Notes under the pieces: model-generated
What the model saw: the letters and a program-made list of their open reading frames with translations, nothing else
Told to the model about the DNA's origin: nothing
Database searches by the model: none
Position numbers and translations under genes: made by a program
Shown: positions 61,381 to 64,000 of the stretch, one piece after another
How positions within the stretch are numbered: the first letter of the stretch is position 1
How the letters are laid out: each line of letters begins with the position of its first letter
Source of the DNA: an uncultured Saprospiraceae bacterium
GTDB lineage: Bacteria > Bacteroidota > Bacteroidia > Chitinophagales > Saprospiraceae
Reading direction: 5' to 3'
NCBI GenBank assembly: GCA_938015415.1
Contig: CALLPK010000029.1
Span: 43,018-107,017, forward strand
Length of the DNA: 64,000 nucleotides

Positions 61381-64000
61381 CTATCGTCTTCCATCCGGAT
61401 CAAACTCAATAAACTCCTCCTCTTCCTCTCCCAAATCAGGCTCAGGAATTACAGGTTGCTTCGGTTCTGGTTTTTTCTTTGGTGCTGTTTTATCCTCTGG
61501 CTTTGCAGCCTTGTCCTTTGGCATAACGACCGTCTCTTCCAAAAATTCTCCGTTCTCCGTAAAACCCTCGATAAATTCCGGGTCGTCCGTCGTTTCGTCC
61601 GGATCAGCAGAAGCGGAGCCAGTATCCTTCCACTCCTCCGGTTCGTCGATTGTGGGTATTTTCTTTCCGAAAGCCGCTTCCAATTTTTTCTCGATGGTCT
61701 TTTTTCTACGATCTGATTTGGCAAAATTCTGTTTGACACTTTTCTTATCTGATTTGGTTTTATACTTATCAATATTACCAAAAACGCGATAGTATAAGTT
61801 AAACCAACCTTTTCGCTTCGCTTTTTGTGGACGCTTGTCCGGATTGTATTTTTTAAATTTAGAAAATAATACCTGACCCGCATTGATTTTAATATTATAA
61901 TTAAAACTATTATCGAAACGGTGCTCACCGCTCAGTGTCAAGTTCAGGGCATTGGACTGCATAAACATCGCCGGAATATATAACCGGCTTTTACGAATTT
62001 CAAAAAGATTATGTAAGCGCGTAAATTTGATATGTTTTAAATCCTTCAATTTTACGTAAGTCGCAAAATCATAAAACAATTCAAAATTATACATCTCACC
62101 ATTTTCGATATCGACATCACCATAGACCCGCAGATCGTCGTACAGGAAAGTTCCGTCGGGAGCCCATTTGGCACTAAAAGCCAGCTTGGCGTTCATCTCT
62201 CCACGTACGTGCCGATACTGTAAAACTTCCTGTCCAAAATTTTCGGCCTGCCGGAAAAACTCCTGTACATCCACCTGCTCACAAATAAATTTCCCTTCCA
62301 GATACGGACGATCTTTAAAAAACATCTTACCATCCATCACAAAGCGACCATCCATCGCATCCGTACTTCCCTTGATGCTCATCTCATTGTTTTCAAATTC
62401 AATCACTCCTTTAAAGTTTTCTCCTTCGATATAGTTATGATTAAATTTTTTGATCTTAGCGTTAAAGGAACCTTTCAGTAATTTAGTGAATCGTTCCAGT
62501 CGTAGATTTTCTTCTACGTGAATCGAATCCATGACGCTGCGGGAAACGACCGATCCCTCAATATCTGTTTTGGTCATTCTAATCAGACGGTCCAGATCGA
62601 GTACCTTGGCATTTAAATTACTTTGGAAAATTAACTCCGCATTTTTAGTGTTTTCTAAATCGGCAAAAAGTACGGGAAGGAAATTTACAAATTTACCATC
62701 CAGGACCAGGTCACTACCCGCGCCTTCGATCTCCACTTCCTTTAAAATCATACTGTTGTCAATCAATTTGATGATGCCTTTGTCGACCACCATTTTTTCT
62801 TTATTGATCTTCAATTCTGCGTCGTCAAACTCAAGTACCCCGGAAGTTTTGACCCGGCCGATTCTGCTGGGATTAATCATGTCGTTGTACTTTCCTTTGA
62901 GTCGGAAACTTTTTATTTCAATTTCTCCATCTCCACTTTTAATGGCCGGATGATCCAGTAGTCCGTGTACCGAGGCAAGCGGTAAAACACCGTCTACCGT
63001 AAAATCAATATCCGGATCGTCAAGATTGGAAACTTTTAATTTTGACTGAATCAATTCCCGGTTGAAATAACCTTTAAAATCGGCAATCTCAAAAACAGAT
63101 TTTGCTTTTTTACTATTGTCAAATGCGGCGGTAAAATTGACATCCTTCAGCGAATGAGCAAGTCTCGGTCCGCTGATCCGTCCGTCGGTTAGTTTGAAAT
63201 CTACTTTCATGTCCGGCGTTCGTTTCTTGTCGAGTACGCCGTCAATTTTGGCAGTCACCACAAATTTTCCGGAGCTTTTAAAATCCTTTAAATAGTCGCG
63301 GTAACTTTCGGGTAATAGCCCAATCATCGTTTTTAAACTACTTTCCCTGGAAACCAGTTTTAAATCAAAATGAGTTCCCTTTGTTTCAGTAGTGACAACG
63401 GTTCCATCTACACTGAAGCGGTTCTGTTCAATACCTACGTCTACATTTTCCAATTCGTAAACTCCCGTGGCCAGATTGACTTTTATCTTTGCATCGTAAT
63501 CCAGATTTTTTCCGGCAAGATAGCGACCGTCAGATAATTCAATAAATTCCGATTTTAAATTGGCAAAACTGGTTAACGAAAATTCTTCACTGGAAAATTC
63601 TCCTGATGCCAGTGCATCCTTGACCAGTAATTTAAATTCCTGCTGCGCACGATCGTCAACGTAGATGAGCTCCACGTCTCGTAATTCCGCTTCGTTGAGT
63701 GAAATAGATAATTCAGAGCCGGAAGTTTCTACCTCGGATTCATCCGTTACTTTTTTTAGAATATCATAATTTGTGCGACCTTTTTTGTCAATATGTATAA
63801 ATAAAGCACCATCTTCAATCACCACCGAGTGTACCTTAATATTGGAACCAAATAAACTAAATAATCCAAACCGGAAAGATAGGTTATTGGCTTCCATTAA
63901 AGTGCCTTTACGATTATCATCCAGCGTTACGGTATGTAAATTGGCCGAGGCATTTGGAAATCCGGAAAGCAGCGAAAGCTCAAAATCTCCTACTGCCAGT
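61381..64000 (-). CDS. AsmA-like protein, N-terminus beyond the window
   Basis: At least 873 residues are visible; the frame is still open at position 64000, so the start is off the window. The first residues ELSLLSGFPNASANLHTVTL and later VVIEDGALFIHIDKKGRTNY match the repeating N-terminal part of AsmA/YhdP-type proteins, long beta-rich bridges that help move lipids or fold outer-membrane proteins. The middle is a chain of short beta-strands, and the C-terminus is an acidic, Lys/Pro-rich tail (EPDLGEEEEEFIEFDPDGR). An ATG at 63897 exists but lies within the conserved region, so it is not the start. A repeat array touches its stop. Confidence 0.85.
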   Translation of the reverse strand, partial: LAVGDFELSLLSGFPNASANLHTVTLDDNRKGTLMEANNLSFRFGLFSLFGSNIKVHSVVIEDGALFIHIDKKGRTNYDILKKVTDESEVETSGSELSISLNEAELRDVELIYVDDRAQQEFKLLVKDALASGEFSSEEFSLTSFANLKSEFIELSDGRYLAGKNLDYDAKIKVNLATGVYELENVDVGIEQNRFSVDGTVVTTETKGTHFDLKLVSRESSLKTMIGLLPESYRDYLKDFKSSGKFVVTAKIDGVLDKKRTPDMKVDFKLTDGRISGPRLAHSLKDVNFTAAFDNSKKAKSVFEIADFKGYFNRELIQSKLKVSNLDDPDIDFTVDGVLPLASVHGLLDHPAIKSGDGEIEIKSFRLKGKYNDMINPSRIGRVKTSGVLEFDDAELKINKEKMVVDKGIIKLIDNSMILKEVEIEGAGSDLVLDGKFVNFLPVLFADLENTKNAELIFQSNLNAKVLDLDRLIRMTKTDIEGSVVSRSVMDSIHVEENLRLERFTKLLKGSFNAKIKKFNHNYIEGENFKGVIEFENNEMSIKGSTDAMDGRFVMDGKMFFKDRPYLEGKFICEQVDVQEFFRQAENFGQEVLQYRHVRGEMNAKLAFSAKWAPDGTFLYDDLRVYGDVDIENGEMYNFELFYDFATYVKLKDLKHIKFTRLHNLFEIRKSRLYIPAMFMQSNALNLTLSGEHRFDNSFNYNIKINAGQVLFSKFKKYNPDKRPQKAKRKGWFNLYYRVFGNIDKYKTKSDKKSVKQNFAKSDRRKKTIEKKLEAAFGKKIPTIDEPEEWKDTGSASADPDETTDDPEFIEGFTENGEFLEETVVMPKDKAAKPEDKTAPKKKPEPKQPVIPEPDLGEEEEEFIEFDPDGRR

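Noticed and set aside
61449-61928. 159-codon minus-strand frame rich in Arg
   Set aside because: It overlaps the AsmA-like gene in another frame, has atypical composition and no recognisable motif.
1-64000. tRNA or rRNA genes
   Set aside because: I saw no cloverleaf-like or rRNA-like sequence, though a tRNA scan was not run.

Overview
The window is a contiguous piece of a Bacteroidota chromosome. The sequence shows this through proteins with type IX secretion (T9SS) sorting domains (type A ends at 26524 and 40569, a gliding-motility type B end at 47690), a gingipain-type C25 peptidase resembling the T9SS sortase PorU, Bacteroidota-style -7 promoter boxes (TANNTTTG), frequent TTG starts with little Shine-Dalgarno signal, a PurF homologue of the long Bacteroidota type, and the small-protein/mutL/rhomboid neighbourhood. 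The multi-domain T9SS cargo and the overall gene set suggest Saprospiria (Lewinella-like), but that rank is inference.

Region 1 (1-26,509) is a large surface-polysaccharide locus. It holds a dehydratase, aminotransferase and acetyltransferases for an amino-deoxysugar, an initiating sugar-phosphate transferase (4081), a Wzx-type flippase (21347), GT2 and GT4 glycosyltransferases, gmd and fcl for GDP-L-fucose, a mannose-1-phosphate guanylyltransferase plus a separate type II phosphomannose-isomerase-like cupin, two sulfotransferases, an NKWYS-type capsule protein, a FemAB-like protein and a methyltransferase. Together they predict a sulfated, fucose-containing capsule or O-antigen-like polymer. 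A SWIM/SNF2 helicase (12585) sits inside this locus. On the minus strand a four-gene operon runs PorU-like peptidase, WecE-type aminotransferase, GT4 and polysaccharide deacetylase (31551 to 22817), linking T9SS surface processing to sugar synthesis.

Region 2 (32-49 kb) is mostly housekeeping and envelope: a prohibitin-like SPFH protein, a DUF2279 protein, a zinc-ribbon protein, transketolase, two large T9SS cargo proteins, pyruvate carboxylase and an MBL-fold lipoprotein.

Region 3 (49-64 kb) holds a PurF homologue, a small membrane protein, mutL, two rhomboid proteases with a toxin-antitoxin pair between them, an EEP-fold membrane protein, cysS, a small membrane protein, an M28 (QPCT-like) lipoprotein and an AsmA-like protein cut by the window end.

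The least explained material is non-coding. There is a MITE-like family with TGAAGTTGTTTA ends (copies at 1387 and 31690 in opposite orientation, a hairpin relative at 32874, and a second subfamily at 56994 and 40725). Degenerate 8-bp-period arrays lie at gene edges (16384, 34383, 41117, 49004), one of them running into an acetyltransferase that has no visible start codon. Longer tandem repeats lie at 18478 and 61181, and a nested inverted repeat at 59014. I saw no rRNA, tRNA, CRISPR array, phage or transposase gene.
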